Below, one piece after another: positions 1 through 5,805 of a stretch of DNA of 6,787 bases (the first letter of the stretch is position 1; every line of letters begins with the position of its first letter). The notes beneath the pieces were generated by a model, which had not been told where the DNA came from, did not search any database, and saw only the letters and a list, made by a program, of their open reading frames with translations. Source of the DNA: Chloroflexota bacterium (lineage in GTDB: Bacteria; Chloroflexota; Limnocylindria; Limnocylindrales; CSP1-4). The position numbers were made by a program, and so were the translations under genes. The stretch lies in contig JAJYEB010000105.1 of assembly GCA_021790375.1 (NCBI GenBank), positions 1 to 6,787 of the forward strand, read 5' to 3'.

Positions 1-315
1 GACGCGGGCATCGTGCGCAATCGCGCCAAGATCGCGGCCACCATCGGCAACGCGCGGGGCTTGCTCGAGATCGCGCGCGAGGCGGGCTCGTTCGACGCCT
101 GGCTGTGGGGGCAGCTCGACGGCCCGCCGCGCCGTCTGCCGCCCGGCTCGACTCGCGACGACGTGCCCTCCGGCGATCCGCTTGCCCACCGGCTGTCCCG
201 GGACCTCCGGGACCGCGGCTTCCGGTTCGTCGGCCCCACCATCGTCTACGCGTTCATGCAGAGCATCGGGATGGTCGACGACCACCTGCCGGGCTGCTGG
301 CGGTACGGGGGCTGA
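1..315 (+). CDS. tag: DNA-3-methyladenine glycosylase I (Tag), C-terminal part, truncated by window edge
   Basis: Base-excision repair enzyme that removes 3-methyladenine from alkylated DNA in the cytoplasm. The frame is open from base 1, so the start lies outside the window; 104 codons remain of a family usually near 190 residues. The visible part begins DAGIVRNRAKI and includes LSRDLRDRGFRFVGPTIVYAFMQSIGM, both highly characteristic of Tag. Near the C-terminus His95 and Cys99 of the fragment (DHLPGC) match the His-x3-Cys half of the structural zinc site known in E. coli Tag. The other two zinc ligands and the base-recognition residues are in the missing N-terminal half. The gene ends at TGA 313-315 and runs convergently towards the envelope genes, so it is not part of their operon. 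Identity is secure from motifs. Confidence 0.95.
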   Translation, partial: DAGIVRNRAKIAATIGNARGLLEIAREAGSFDAWLWGQLDGPPRRLPPGSTRDDVPSGDPLAHRLSRDLRDRGFRFVGPTIVYAFMQSIGMVDDHLPGCWRYGG

Positions 316-346
316 GCGCGTTCGGCCCGTCGTGCCCCATCGCCGA

Positions 347-389
347 CGCAGGACGCCCCCGCGCCTGCGCCCCGCGGCCGGCGTGGCCG
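347..389. terminator. Convergent intergenic hairpins, possible weak bidirectional terminator
   Basis: The 74-base gap between the convergent stops of tag and the LiaF-like gene holds two small inverted repeats: CGCAGG (347-352) with CCTGCG (364-369), and CGGCC (375-379) with GGCCG (385-389). The second abuts the stop codon of the minus-strand gene. Neither is followed by a T run on either strand, so intrinsic termination is only a guess from position and symmetry. In DNA this GC-rich, 5-6 bp stems also occur by chance. Confidence 0.3.
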
Positions 390-1184
390 TCACTCGACGG
401 TGATTCCGCCCACGCCCCCCTGAAACGAGACGTCCACGCGGTTCGTCGCGGTGGCCCACTCGGGCGACGCCCAACCGGCGCCGGACCTCGGGAAGCGCCG
501 CTCGTCCACGTGCGCGGCGCCCAGCGCCATCCCGCCCGCGATCCGTGCGGCAACACCCGGCGGGACGCGCAGCCGCACGGAGGCGGCACCGGCCTCGATC
601 CGGACTGCGGTCGAGCCCGCCGCCTGCGGCAGCACGATCCGCGTCTCGCTCGCGCCGGTATGCAGCTCCAGGTCCACCACGCGCAGCGCCGACAGGTCGA
701 GCAGGTTCTCGCTCGCACCCGTGTCGACCCGGAGCGAGATCGGGACTTCGCGCGAGAGCCCCACGCGCCAGCGGAACCCGCGCCCGCCCGGCCAGCGGCC
801 CACCCACCAGTCGGACGGGTCGGCACGGAGCCGCACCCGACCCGAGCCCGCGGTCTCGACCCGCCCGCCGCCGCCCAGCGTGCCATCGACGAGCCGCCCC
901 GCTCCGGCCGGCCCGATCTCGAGGTGCCCAGCGCCGAAGTCGATGCGGACCTCACCGCCCTGGGCTCCGGCGAGGTCGACGGCAACCGGCACGTCGGCCG
1001 GCGTCCCTGCCGGCCACGCGGCCTCGAACAGGACCAGCAGGCCCAGGCCCACGAGCAGCAGCGGCCACCAGCGCCCGATGAAGGCCCCCGCGTCGAACGC
1101 GCCGTTGCTCAGCTGGTCCACCAGGAGCAGGACGCCCACGGCGATCAGGACGAGCGGCCAGAAGATGCGCCTGGTCCGGTACAT
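390..1184 (-). CDS. Two-TM membrane protein with LiaF-like/toastrack-type beta domain
   Basis: 264 residues. Two N-terminal hydrophobic helices, about residues 7-23 (FWPLVLIAVGVLLLV) and 38-54 (RWWPLLLVGLGLLVLF), each start with the W-P-L-x-L-x-x-x-G pattern of the LiaI/LiaF-type transmembrane region (DUF5668-like). From about residue 65 to the end the protein is a Gly/Val-rich beta region with repeating strands such as FGAGHLEIGPAGAG, DTGASENLLDLSALRV and HTGASETRIVLP, which resembles the extracytoplasmic LiaF C-terminal (toastrack) fold. In Firmicutes LiaF restrains the LiaRS envelope-stress system; no LiaR or LiaS is visible here, so that role cannot be transferred. The start is supported by a strong ribosome binding site (GGGGAGGG on the minus strand, 1196-1189; core GGAGG 5 bases from ATG). 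It lies 165 bases downstream of the amidase in the same direction, so co-transcription is possible, which suits a shared envelope role. Function is otherwise unknown. Confidence 0.8.
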   Translation of the reverse strand: MYRTRRIFWPLVLIAVGVLLLVDQLSNGAFDAGAFIGRWWPLLLVGLGLLVLFEAAWPAGTPADVPVAVDLAGAQGGEVRIDFGAGHLEIGPAGAGRLVDGTLGGGGRVETAGSGRVRLRADPSDWWVGRWPGGRGFRWRVGLSREVPISLRVDTGASENLLDLSALRVVDLELHTGASETRIVLPQAAGSTAVRIEAGAASVRLRVPPGVAARIAGGMALGAAHVDERRFPRSGAGWASPEWATATNRVDVSFQGGVGGITVE

Positions 1185-1217
1185 CGATCCCTCCCCGCGT
1201 GCTGGACGCGCCGGGCT

Positions 1218-1223
1218 ACTGTA
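1218..1223 (-). promoter_or_regulatory. Possible -10 element upstream of the LiaF-like gene
   Basis: On the minus strand TACAGT lies 33 bases upstream of the LiaF-like start codon, in an AT-richer patch of an otherwise GC-dominated spacer. It matches 4 of 6 positions of the TATAAT consensus. I see no convincing -35 at the usual distance. The same patch (1214-1226, GGCTACTGTACCC) is a near-palindrome centred on 1220 with one mismatched pair, so it might instead be a protein-binding site. Confidence 0.25.
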
Positions 1224-1255
1224 CCCGACGGCGATGACGCCTCGCGGACCCGGTC

Positions 1256-1308
1256 AGCCCCGCGAGCCCCGCGAGCCCGACCATCCCCGGGAGCCCGCGA
1301 GCCCCGCG
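1256..1308. repeat. Short direct repeats of AGCCCCGCG in the amidase/LiaF-like spacer
   Basis: AGCCCCGCG occurs exactly at 1256-1264, 1265-1273 and 1300-1308, with a one-base-deleted copy (AGCCCGCG) at 1292-1299 and a partial AGCCC at 1274-1278. The copies form two tandem pairs around a core containing CCCCGGG. On the strand transcribed with the flanking genes they read CGCGGGGCT. The origin may be replication slippage in noncoding GC-rich DNA; a regulatory or RNA-structure role is not shown. Confidence 0.6.
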
Positions 1309-1333
1309 CCGCACTCGCAGGCACGCGCCAGGA

Positions 1334-1345
1334 GCGCCCGGGCGC
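1334..1345. terminator. 12-bp perfect palindrome just after the amidase stop
   Basis: GCGCCCGGGCGC is a perfect palindrome located 4 bases beyond the amidase stop codon (minus strand stop at 1352-1350). As RNA it could only form a hairpin by losing the central pairs for a loop, and no U tract follows. Its position at the gene end makes a weak terminator or 3'-end stabiliser conceivable, but chance is also plausible at this base composition. Confidence 0.25.
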
Positions 1346-1349
1346 GGGC

Positions 1350-2963
1350 TCAGCGGCCGACCGACACCCGCACCTGCAGGAACGGCACGCGCAGCGTCGA
1401 GGTGCGGATCCCGCCCACCAGCGCCTCGACCTTCCAGGTCTGGGCACCCGCGCTCGCCGGCCGGACCGGCACCCCGACGATGGCCGCGTGCCCCGGGAGG
1501 ATCGCCGTCGCCAGCGTCGCCGACCCGATCTGCCTGCCGGGAGACGGCGAACCGTCGTACGGCGCGGCGAACGGCACCGCCCCGACCGTGAGCCTGAGGC
1601 CGGGCAGGATGGGCGCCGTGCCGTTGTTGGTGACCCTGACGCGCAGGCTCGTGGCGACGCCGACTCGCGCGGGCGGCGTCGTCGCAGCCGGATCGAGCCG
1701 CAGGCCCAGCGACCGGCCCGCCAGGAACGCCGCGATCCCGTCGTAGTACGCGCTCGCGAGGAGCGTCCTGACCGATGGCTCCGCCAGCAGCTGCAGCTCG
1801 TACGGGCTCGAGAGCGCCAGCGACTCCACCAGGGCGCCGGGCATCTGGATCGGCCGCGGGCGGAACGCGGCGTCGTAGGGCCCGAGGACGAAGAAGTGCC
1901 GGCCCGGGGGCAGGGTCGCCTGGGCAAACCGCAGGTAATCGTCGGTCGGGTTGCGCTGCGCCTCGGGGATCAGGGGGTCGCCCAGCGTCAGCTGCCAGTC
2001 GGCCGTCTGCAGCGGCGTCAGCCGGGCGACGTGTGCCTGCAGGATGTCGGCCGCCAGCGCCTCGCTCGCCGCCGCCCCGCTGCAGCCGCGACCGCAGAAG
2101 AACGCCTCCGTCCTCCCCTTCCCGCCGGAGATCCAGTTGTTGTGGATGGCCACGTACAGATCCGCACGGACGTTGTTCGCGGCGTCCATGCGGGCCAGGA
2201 ACTCGTCGGTGCCGTCCACGCGACCGTCCCCGTTGCGGTCGACCCCGTCGCGGTTCGCGGCGGTGTCACCGGTGCGCGACATCGACACCCGGATCCCGGC
2301 GTCGCGCAGCATGGCCGCCAGGCGCAGCGCGATGTCGAGGTCCAGGTCGGACTCGCGGATCACGGTCCCGTCGGGGAGCGTCCCCGTGGCCCCCGTCTCG
2401 GGACCGCCGTGGCCCGGATCCAGGAAGACGGTCACGCTCGATGGGCCCGGCGGGTAGGCGGGCGCGCTCACCTTCGAGACCCGGAGCTCGGCCGTGGCGA
2501 CCGCGCCGTCGTCGGCCGTCAGCGTCAGCCGGACACGGTACGGTCCGTCCGGGGCCGGCTGACCGCCGGGACCGATGCCATCCCAGCGCAGCCTGGTGGT
2601 GCCGGTCGGCCTCCGGCTCGAGTGCAGGATCTCGCGCACGACCTGGCCGTCCCAGGTCAGCACCTGCGCCTCCCCCATCGCGGGCCTGCCCACCACCAGC
2701 AGGATTCGGGCGATCCCGGCCGGCCGGGAGCCTGCCGCCGGGTACACGAGGCGGTCCGGCGCGGTGAAGCTCACCAGCGGGGACGAAGCGGCGGCCACGG
2801 AGCGGATCCCGGGGAGGATCGCCGCAAGCGCGAGGATGGCGGCCGCGACCACGCGAGGGACGAGCGAGCGGGGGACGAGCGGGAGCGCGGCGCGTCGCCG
2901 CCGCCTCGTACCTTCCCCGGGCAGACGCCGCCAGCGGACCCGGAACGCGCTCCCTCCGCCCAT
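1350..2963 (-). CDS. Exported zinc-dependent N-acetylmuramoyl-L-alanine amidase (Amidase_3) with accessory beta domains
   Basis: 537 residues. Cleaves the amide bond between N-acetylmuramic acid and the stem peptide of peptidoglycan, outside the membrane. Layout: Arg-rich n-region (about 1-35), hydrophobic segment 36-58 as signal peptide or anchor, a FlgD-like Ig domain at about 85-163 (WDGIGPGGQPAPDGPYRVRL), the Amidase_3 domain at about 177-416, and a C-terminal beta domain at about 418-537 (VRVTNNGTAPI and similar strands). Zinc/catalytic residues expected of the family are all visible: His185 in LDPGHGG, Glu204 in IRESDLDLD, His274 in VAIHNN and Glu380 in MPGALVESLALSS. Odd features are an EF-hand/dockerin-like loop at 242-254 (DRNGDGRVDGTDE) inserted between the TRT-like strand and the R-x-x-x-AN helix, and a CGRGC cysteine pair (290, 294) that could form a disulfide. 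The start is chosen at ATG 2963 because the preceding in-frame ATG (3065) adds 34 residues of noncoding-like sequence; however 3065 has a GAGGA motif 5 bases upstream, so it remains possible. Confidence 0.9.
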   Translation of the reverse strand: MGGGSAFRVRWRRLPGEGTRRRRRAALPLVPRSLVPRVVAAAILALAAILPGIRSVAAASSPLVSFTAPDRLVYPAAGSRPAGIARILLVVGRPAMGEAQVLTWDGQVVREILHSSRRPTGTTRLRWDGIGPGGQPAPDGPYRVRLTLTADDGAVATAELRVSKVSAPAYPPGPSSVTVFLDPGHGGPETGATGTLPDGTVIRESDLDLDIALRLAAMLRDAGIRVSMSRTGDTAANRDGVDRNGDGRVDGTDEFLARMDAANNVRADLYVAIHNNWISGGKGRTEAFFCGRGCSGAAASEALAADILQAHVARLTPLQTADWQLTLGDPLIPEAQRNPTDDYLRFAQATLPPGRHFFVLGPYDAAFRPRPIQMPGALVESLALSSPYELQLLAEPSVRTLLASAYYDGIAAFLAGRSLGLRLDPAATTPPARVGVATSLRVRVTNNGTAPILPGLRLTVGAVPFAAPYDGSPSPGRQIGSATLATAILPGHAAIVGVPVRPASAGAQTWKVEALVGGIRTSTLRVPFLQVRVSVGR

Positions 2964-2969
2964 CCGGGG

Positions 2970-2978
2970 ACCGTAGCA
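2970..2978 (-). promoter_or_regulatory. Candidate extended -10 promoter for a leaderless amidase transcript
   Basis: On the minus strand TGC TACGGT (2978-2970) sits 6 bases before the ATG at 2963, which would put the transcription start at or next to the start codon. It resembles the TGC TATCGT element of the divergent ROK promoter. There is no Shine-Dalgarno sequence before this ATG, consistent with leaderless translation. No clear -35 hexamer is seen. This is inference from motif similarity and spacing. Confidence 0.35.
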
Positions 2979-3115
2979 CCGCCTCCGGGCCGCTCGCAGC
3001 GGCCGGACGGCCCGTCTGCCGGGCCCGGTCGCGCCCGGCTGCAGCCTCGGCGCGGGGCACGCCATCGCGGTCCTCGCGAATATCGCCGGCCGTCCACGAA
3101 TCGCGGCCGCGCGCC

Positions 3116-3144
3116 TTGATTCCGCCGCGCGACCCTGCTATCGT
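3116..3144 (+). promoter_or_regulatory. Promoter of the ROK regulator / sugar ABC operon
   Basis: TTGATT (3116-3121) and TATCGT (3139-3144) are separated by exactly 17 bases, and a TGC immediately precedes the second hexamer as an extended -10. Each hexamer matches its sigma-70-type consensus at 4 of 6 positions. The predicted transcription start falls near 3151, at the first base of the inverted repeats. It is the best promoter visible in the window and would serve the whole rightward operon if the intergenic hairpin at 4444-4469 is read through. Confidence 0.6.
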
Positions 3145-3150
3145 GCCGCC

Positions 3151-3179
3151 GTTAGTTCATTTCTAACAGGCAGGAACTA
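3151..3179 (+). promoter_or_regulatory. Overlapping inverted repeats, probable ROK operator
   Basis: Two nested dyads lie between the promoter and the ROK start codon: GTTAG (3151-3155) with CTAAC (3163-3167) separated by 7 bases, and TAGTTC (3153-3158) with GAACTA (3174-3179) separated by 15 bases. The last base of the second dyad is the A of the start codon. This AT-rich patch stands out against the GC-rich surroundings, and TTAGTT-type half sites are familiar from operators of ROK repressors such as XylR. A repressor bound here would cover the transcription start and ribosome binding site (AGGCAGGA, 3168-3175). Autoregulation is inferred. Confidence 0.55.
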
Positions 3180-4438
3180 TGCCAGGTCTCCGACACGCGG
3201 CCATGCTGGAGGTCAACGAGTTCCTGGTGCTCGACCTCATCCGGGACCGGGGCGAGACGACCCGGCCGGAGATCGCCCGGGCCCTGGGCCTGTCCGCCTC
3301 GTCGGTCAGTCGCATCGTCGGCCGGCTCATCCAGGGGGGGTTGATCGCCGAGTCGGCGGGCTCGACCGATGTGCCGGGACGCCCCCGCGCCCGCATCACC
3401 TTCAATCGCCAGGCCGGTTCCGTGATCGGCGTCGACCTGGGCGGCACGAAGTGCCAGGCGGCGCTGGCCGACCTCAGGGGCACGATCCTCCACGAGATCC
3501 GCCGGCCCACCCACGGGGATGCGGCGCCGTACCCGACCCTCCTGGGCGCGATCGCGGACCTGCGGGCGGAGGCCCGCCAGCGCGGCCTGCCAGTGCTCGG
3601 CGTGGCCGTCGGCGTCCCTGCGATCCTCGACGCGGACACCGGCGTGGCGGTCAGCGGCCCGAACGTCCAGTGGCAGGACTTCGCGATCGTCCCCCGGCTG
3701 GCTGCCGACGTGGACGTGCCGGTGATCGTCGAGAACGACGTGAACCTGGCCGCGCTCGCGCACGCCTGGCGCGGCGACGGCCGGCGCGTCGACGACTTCG
3801 TCACGATCTCGATCGGCACCGGGATCGGGGCGGCCGTGGTGGCGAATGGGCGGCTGGTGAAGGGCCACCGCAACGGGGCGGGCGAGATCGGCTACCTCAC
3901 GCTCTCCGCCGATCGCCTCGACCGACCGCTCCGGGACGGGGTCGGCGACTTCGAGGAGCGCGCCTCGGGGCCCGGCATCGCGCGACGTGCGGCCGAGCTG
4001 CTGGCAACGTCCGGCGAGCCGTCGCTGCTCCGCACAACCGAGGTGACGCCGGCGGCCGTGTTCCACGCGGCGGAGGACGGCGATCCGGTCGCCCGAGCCG
4101 TCATCGAGGAGACGCTCGACCACGTGACGCTCGCCCTGGTGGCCGTCGGTGCGCTGCTCGATCCCGAGCTGGTCGTCATCGACGGAAGCGTCGGACGCTC
4201 GCTGCGGCCGTATCTCGACCGGCTGTCCGAGCGCCTGGGGGTGCGCCTGTGGTCGGCGCCGCGGCTCGTGATCTCGTCACTCGGATCGGATTCGACGGTG
4301 ATCGGCGCGGTGGCCGCCGCGCTGCAGAGCGTGCGACGGAAGGCGGCCCCGTCGTCGCTGTTCGGCGTGTTCGACGTTGGAGGCACGGAGGTGGCACAGG
4401 AACTGGGACCAGCGGCCGCGACCGCGGCCATCGGCTAG
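3179..4438 (+). CDS. ROK-family transcriptional regulator (NagC/XylR type)
   Basis: 419 residues, usual length for ROK regulators. Residues about 10-60 form a winged helix-turn-helix (TTRPEIARALGLSASSVSRIV), followed by the ROK sugar-kinase-like domain. Visible motifs are the phosphate-binding VDLGGTK (85-91), ENDVN (185-189) with Asp187 at the position of the kinase catalytic base, IGTGIG (212-217) and GAGEIGY (233-239). The family's zinc histidine (GEIGH) is Tyr239 here, and the CxCGxxGC cysteine cluster that normally follows is absent, so this is a zinc-less ROK protein. Such proteins usually bind DNA as repressors and release it on binding a sugar or sugar derivative. ATG 3179 is preceded by AGG motifs at 3168-3170 and 3172-3174; Met9 (3203) has none. 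Its operator candidate overlaps its own start, and the solute-binding protein follows 64 bases on, so it probably controls that transporter. Ligand unknown. Confidence 0.93.
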   Translation: MPGLRHAAMLEVNEFLVLDLIRDRGETTRPEIARALGLSASSVSRIVGRLIQGGLIAESAGSTDVPGRPRARITFNRQAGSVIGVDLGGTKCQAALADLRGTILHEIRRPTHGDAAPYPTLLGAIADLRAEARQRGLPVLGVAVGVPAILDADTGVAVSGPNVQWQDFAIVPRLAADVDVPVIVENDVNLAALAHAWRGDGRRVDDFVTISIGTGIGAAVVANGRLVKGHRNGAGEIGYLTLSADRLDRPLRDGVGDFEERASGPGIARRAAELLATSGEPSLLRTTEVTPAAVFHAAEDGDPVARAVIEETLDHVTLALVAVGALLDPELVVIDGSVGRSLRPYLDRLSERLGVRLWSAPRLVISSLGSDSTVIGAVAAALQSVRRKAAPSSLFGVFDVGGTEVAQELGPAAATAAIG

Positions 4439-4443
4439 AGAGG

Positions 4444-4469
4444 GTCCGGGTCCGAGGACGGGCCCGGAC
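4444..4469 (+). promoter_or_regulatory. Intergenic hairpin between the ROK gene and the solute-binding protein gene
   Basis: GTCCGGGTCC (4444-4453) and GGGCCCGGAC (4460-4469) can pair over 10 base pairs with one G-U, closing a 6-base loop (GAGGAC). It begins 5 bases after the ROK stop and ends 19 bases before the ribosome binding site of the next gene. No T run follows, so a full terminator is unlikely; partial attenuation, or protection of the abundant binding-protein mRNA from 5' decay after processing, are plausible roles. Confidence 0.5.
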
Positions 4470-4502
4470 GGGGTAGGGAGACCAGGAAGAGGAGGCTCGA
4501 CA

Positions 4503-5783
4503 ATGCGACGTCCGGGAGGACGAACCGTGCTCGCGCTGCTGGCCGTGGTCACGCTCCTCGGGGCGTGCAGCGGAGCGGCGACGCAGGCGCCGGGTGGCGG
4601 CGCCCAGATCACGCTGCACGCGCTGTTCATGAAGCAGGCCGCCTACAGCGACGCGGACGTGAAGGCGATGACCGATGCCTTCACCGCCGCCAACCCGAAC
4701 ATCACGGTCGTGCCGGAATACGTGGGCTACGACGCGCTCCACGACAAGATCGTCACCGACCAGATCGGCGGCTCCGGGCTGTACGACATCGTCCTGATGG
4801 ACACCCCGTGGCCGGCGGAGTTCGTCAAGGCCAACATCGTGACCGACATCACCGACAAGATCCCCGCCGACTTCAAGAGCGGCATCTTCGACTCGGCGTG
4901 GACCGCGGCCACGTACCAGGGAAAGATCTACGGCGTGCCGTGGATCAACGACACCAAGTTCTTCTTCTACAACAAGCAGATGTTCGCCCAGGCCGGCATC
5001 ACGTCGGCGCCGAAGACGTGGGACGACGTGGTCACCGACGCCAAGGCGATCAAGGCCAAGGGCATCGTCCAGTACCCGATCGTGGCCAGCTGGAAGCAGG
5101 TCGAGGCGGTCATCTGCGACTGGACGCAGCTGGCGGCCGTCTTCGGCGGTGCCAACTTCCTGGACGCCCAGGGCAACGCGACGTTCAACACGAGCGGCGG
5201 GCTCGGCGCGCTTCAGTTCATGAAGAGCCTGCTCGACCAGAAGCTGGTGAACCCGGCGTCGCTCGGCTTCATCGAGGACGACGTCAACAGCACCATGGCC
5301 GCCGGCCAGGCCGCGATGGCGCTCAACTGGACCTATGGCTACAACGTGATGAACGACCCCAAGCAGTCGAAGGTCGCCGGTCAGATCGAGGTCGTCTCGA
5401 GTCCCGGTGGGGGCAGCGTGGCCACCAGCGGCGTGAACGGCGGCATGAGCCTCGCGATCACCAAGAGCTCCAAGTACCCGGCCGAAGCCCTGAAGTACGC
5501 GCTCTGGATCGCGAGCGAGAAGAGCCAGGAGATGGACACGGCCAACGCGTTCCCGATGTGGAAGGCGTCGTTCTCGAACCCGGAGGTGACCAAGGCGAAC
5601 CCCGCGTTCTTCGCCGCCGCGCAGAACCAGTTCGCGAACCTCGTCGCGCGGCCGGTCGTGCCGTACTACACGAAGCTCTCGAACGCGCTGCAGGTCGCCA
5701 TTCAGCTGGCGCTGCAGGGCAAGGAGACCCCGCAGCAGGCCCTGAACGACGTGGCGACCAAGCTGCCGTCCCTCCAGCAGTAA
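4503..5783 (+). CDS. ABC transporter solute-binding lipoprotein, family 1 (carbohydrate type)
   Basis: 426 residues, typical for family 1 extracellular binding proteins. The N-terminus has basic residues, a hydrophobic stretch (about 8-19) and a lipobox LGAC with Cys22 as the lipid-modified residue, so the mature protein is anchored outside the cytoplasmic membrane. The SBP_bac_1 pattern is clear: an N-terminal strand with TDAFTAANPNITVVPEYV (57-74), YDIVLMD (94-100), GKIYGVPW (140-147), FFFYNKQMFAQAGI (153-166) with KTWDDV, and a later AMALNW/GGG region. A very strong ribosome binding site, GAGGAGG (4489-4495), lies 7 bases from the ATG. An upstream in-frame ATG inside the ROK gene is rejected because it would bury the signal peptide. 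It delivers its ligand to the permeases encoded next. Sugar or oligosaccharide is expected from family and from the ROK neighbour; the exact substrate cannot be read. Confidence 0.94.
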   Translation: MRRPGGRTVLALLAVVTLLGACSGAATQAPGGGAQITLHALFMKQAAYSDADVKAMTDAFTAANPNITVVPEYVGYDALHDKIVTDQIGGSGLYDIVLMDTPWPAEFVKANIVTDITDKIPADFKSGIFDSAWTAATYQGKIYGVPWINDTKFFFYNKQMFAQAGITSAPKTWDDVVTDAKAIKAKGIVQYPIVASWKQVEAVICDWTQLAAVFGGANFLDAQGNATFNTSGGLGALQFMKSLLDQKLVNPASLGFIEDDVNSTMAAGQAAMALNWTYGYNVMNDPKQSKVAGQIEVVSSPGGGSVATSGVNGGMSLAITKSSKYPAEALKYALWIASEKSQEMDTANAFPMWKASFSNPEVTKANPAFFAAAQNQFANLVARPVVPYYTKLSNALQVAIQLALQGKETPQQALNDVATKLPSLQQ

Positions 5784-5796
5784 CCGCCACTGCAGG
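5774..5796 (+). promoter_or_regulatory. Small hairpin at the binding-protein stop codon reaching the permease RBS
   Basis: GCAGT (5777-5781) pairs with ACTGC (5789-5793) around a 7-base loop, and CC (5774-5775) pairs with GG (5795-5796) beyond an A-A mismatch. The stem spans the stop codon of the binding protein, and its distal arm includes part of AGGGA (5794-5798), the permease ribosome binding site. It could lower permease translation relative to the binding protein, as is common in such operons. The stem is short and may be fortuitous. Confidence 0.3.
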
Positions 5797-5805
5797 GACG
5801 ATCCG

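Noticed and set aside
1256..1308. Repeat cluster considered as a CRISPR array
   Set aside because: Units are only 9 bases, largely tandem with no regular unique spacers, and there are no cas genes.
3076..3100. TGGACG and GATATT on the minus strand as a promoter for the amidase start at 3065
   Set aside because: The two hexamers are only about 6 bases apart, far too close for a -35/-10 pair.
105..3119. Plus-strand open frame of about 1000 codons spanning the tag end and both minus-strand envelope genes
   Set aside because: Its translation is Arg/Pro/Ala-rich low-complexity sequence with no family motif, and it is antisense to genes with clear catalytic motifs and membrane segments. It arises from the third-position G/C bias.
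4363..4395. Echo of the ROK phosphate motif (GVFDVGGTEV) in the C-terminal tail of the ROK protein
   Set aside because: It lies after the end of the recognisable ROK fold, has no surrounding domain, and a short Gly-rich match of this kind can occur by chance. It could at most be the residue of a small duplication.
4377..4502. Upstream in-frame ATG extending the solute-binding protein by 42 residues into the ROK gene
   Set aside because: It would place the lipoprotein signal and lipobox in the interior; the ATG at 4503 has a strong GAGGAGG at ideal spacing.
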